NCBI GenBank assembly: GCA_017646555.1
Contig: JAGCMG010000145.1
Span: forward strand, 1 to 6,584
DNA length: 6,584 nt
Direction: 5' to 3'
Source: Clostridia bacterium
GTDB taxonomy: Bacteria; Bacillota; Clostridia; Christensenellales; Borkfalkiaceae
A program made the translations under genes and the position numbers. Numbering within the stretch: position 1 is the first letter of the stretch; every line of letters starts with the position of its first letter. This document shows positions 6,527 to 6,584 of the stretch, piece by piece. The notes beneath the pieces were generated by a model that was not told the DNA's origin, searched no databases, and worked only from the letters and a program-made list of their open reading frames with translations.

Positions 6527-6542
6527 AATCAAGGTAGAATTT

Positions 6543-6584
6543 ATGAAAAAGATTTTAGACGGTAACGACTGGTTATTATCGTAC
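6543..6584 (+). CDS. Start of a further operon gene (3' truncated by the window)
   Basis: An ATG at 6543 follows AAGG (6531-6534) with suitable spacing and starts 16 bp after ysxC, with no terminator between, so it belongs to the same transcript. The 14 visible residues are MKKILDGNDWLLSY. This loosely recalls the first beta strand of the sugar-binding domain of glycoside hydrolase family 2 enzymes such as beta-mannosidases, which often open with an L-x-G-x-W-x-L pattern. Fourteen residues are too few to assign it; that idea is a guess. Confidence 0.7.
   Translation, partial: MKKILDGNDWLLSY

Overview
The window reads as chromosome from an AT-rich low-GC Gram-positive bacterium (Firmicutes, most likely a Clostridia-type lineage). 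The supporting signs are strong AAAGGAG-type ribosome sites on the two small left-hand genes, sigma-A-like -35/-10 boxes, heavy use of TTA, AAA and GAA codons, TAA stops, and a lon gene followed directly by ysxC (engB), the order known from Bacillus subtilis. The standard genetic code fits every gene. I see no mobile element, CRISPR array, tRNA or rRNA.

Left part (1-800): the possible last 29 codons of an unidentified gene run into a strong hairpin terminator (102-127). That terminator can also serve the next gene, which is on the minus strand and encodes a 111-residue ArsR/SmtB-family winged-helix repressor. Diverging from it across a 112-bp AT-rich spacer is a 49-codon gene (616-765) with an excellent ribosome site and its own terminator. 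It encodes a hydrophobic peptide with three cysteines and no lysine or arginine. The spacer holds an extended -10 promoter for the repressor and several copies of CTAAAT, including a perfect 10-bp palindrome. It looks like a self-contained repressor/target pair whose inducer is unknown.

Right part (833-6584): a near-consensus promoter (TTGAAA-N17-TATAAT) drives a tightly packed plus-strand operon: uvrC (excision nuclease subunit C), a Cof-type HAD phosphatase, lon (ATP-dependent protease), ysxC/engB (50S ribosome assembly GTPase), and the first 14 codons of another gene. Gaps are 5-16 bp and no terminator was seen between genes. The operon groups DNA repair, protein quality control and ribosome assembly. 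The -10 box ends only 9 nt before the uvrC ATG and no Shine-Dalgarno sequence precedes it, so uvrC is probably translated from a leaderless or nearly leaderless mRNA.

Window-wide observation: by eye I found no GATC and no AGCT anywhere in the 6584 bases, and only one CATG and one CTAG. Other four-base palindromes such as TGCA, GTAC, ACGT and GCGC are common. The avoidance shows in codon choice: all ten Asp codons that precede a C-initial codon are GAC. This points to long-term selection against these sites, for example by restriction-modification systems.
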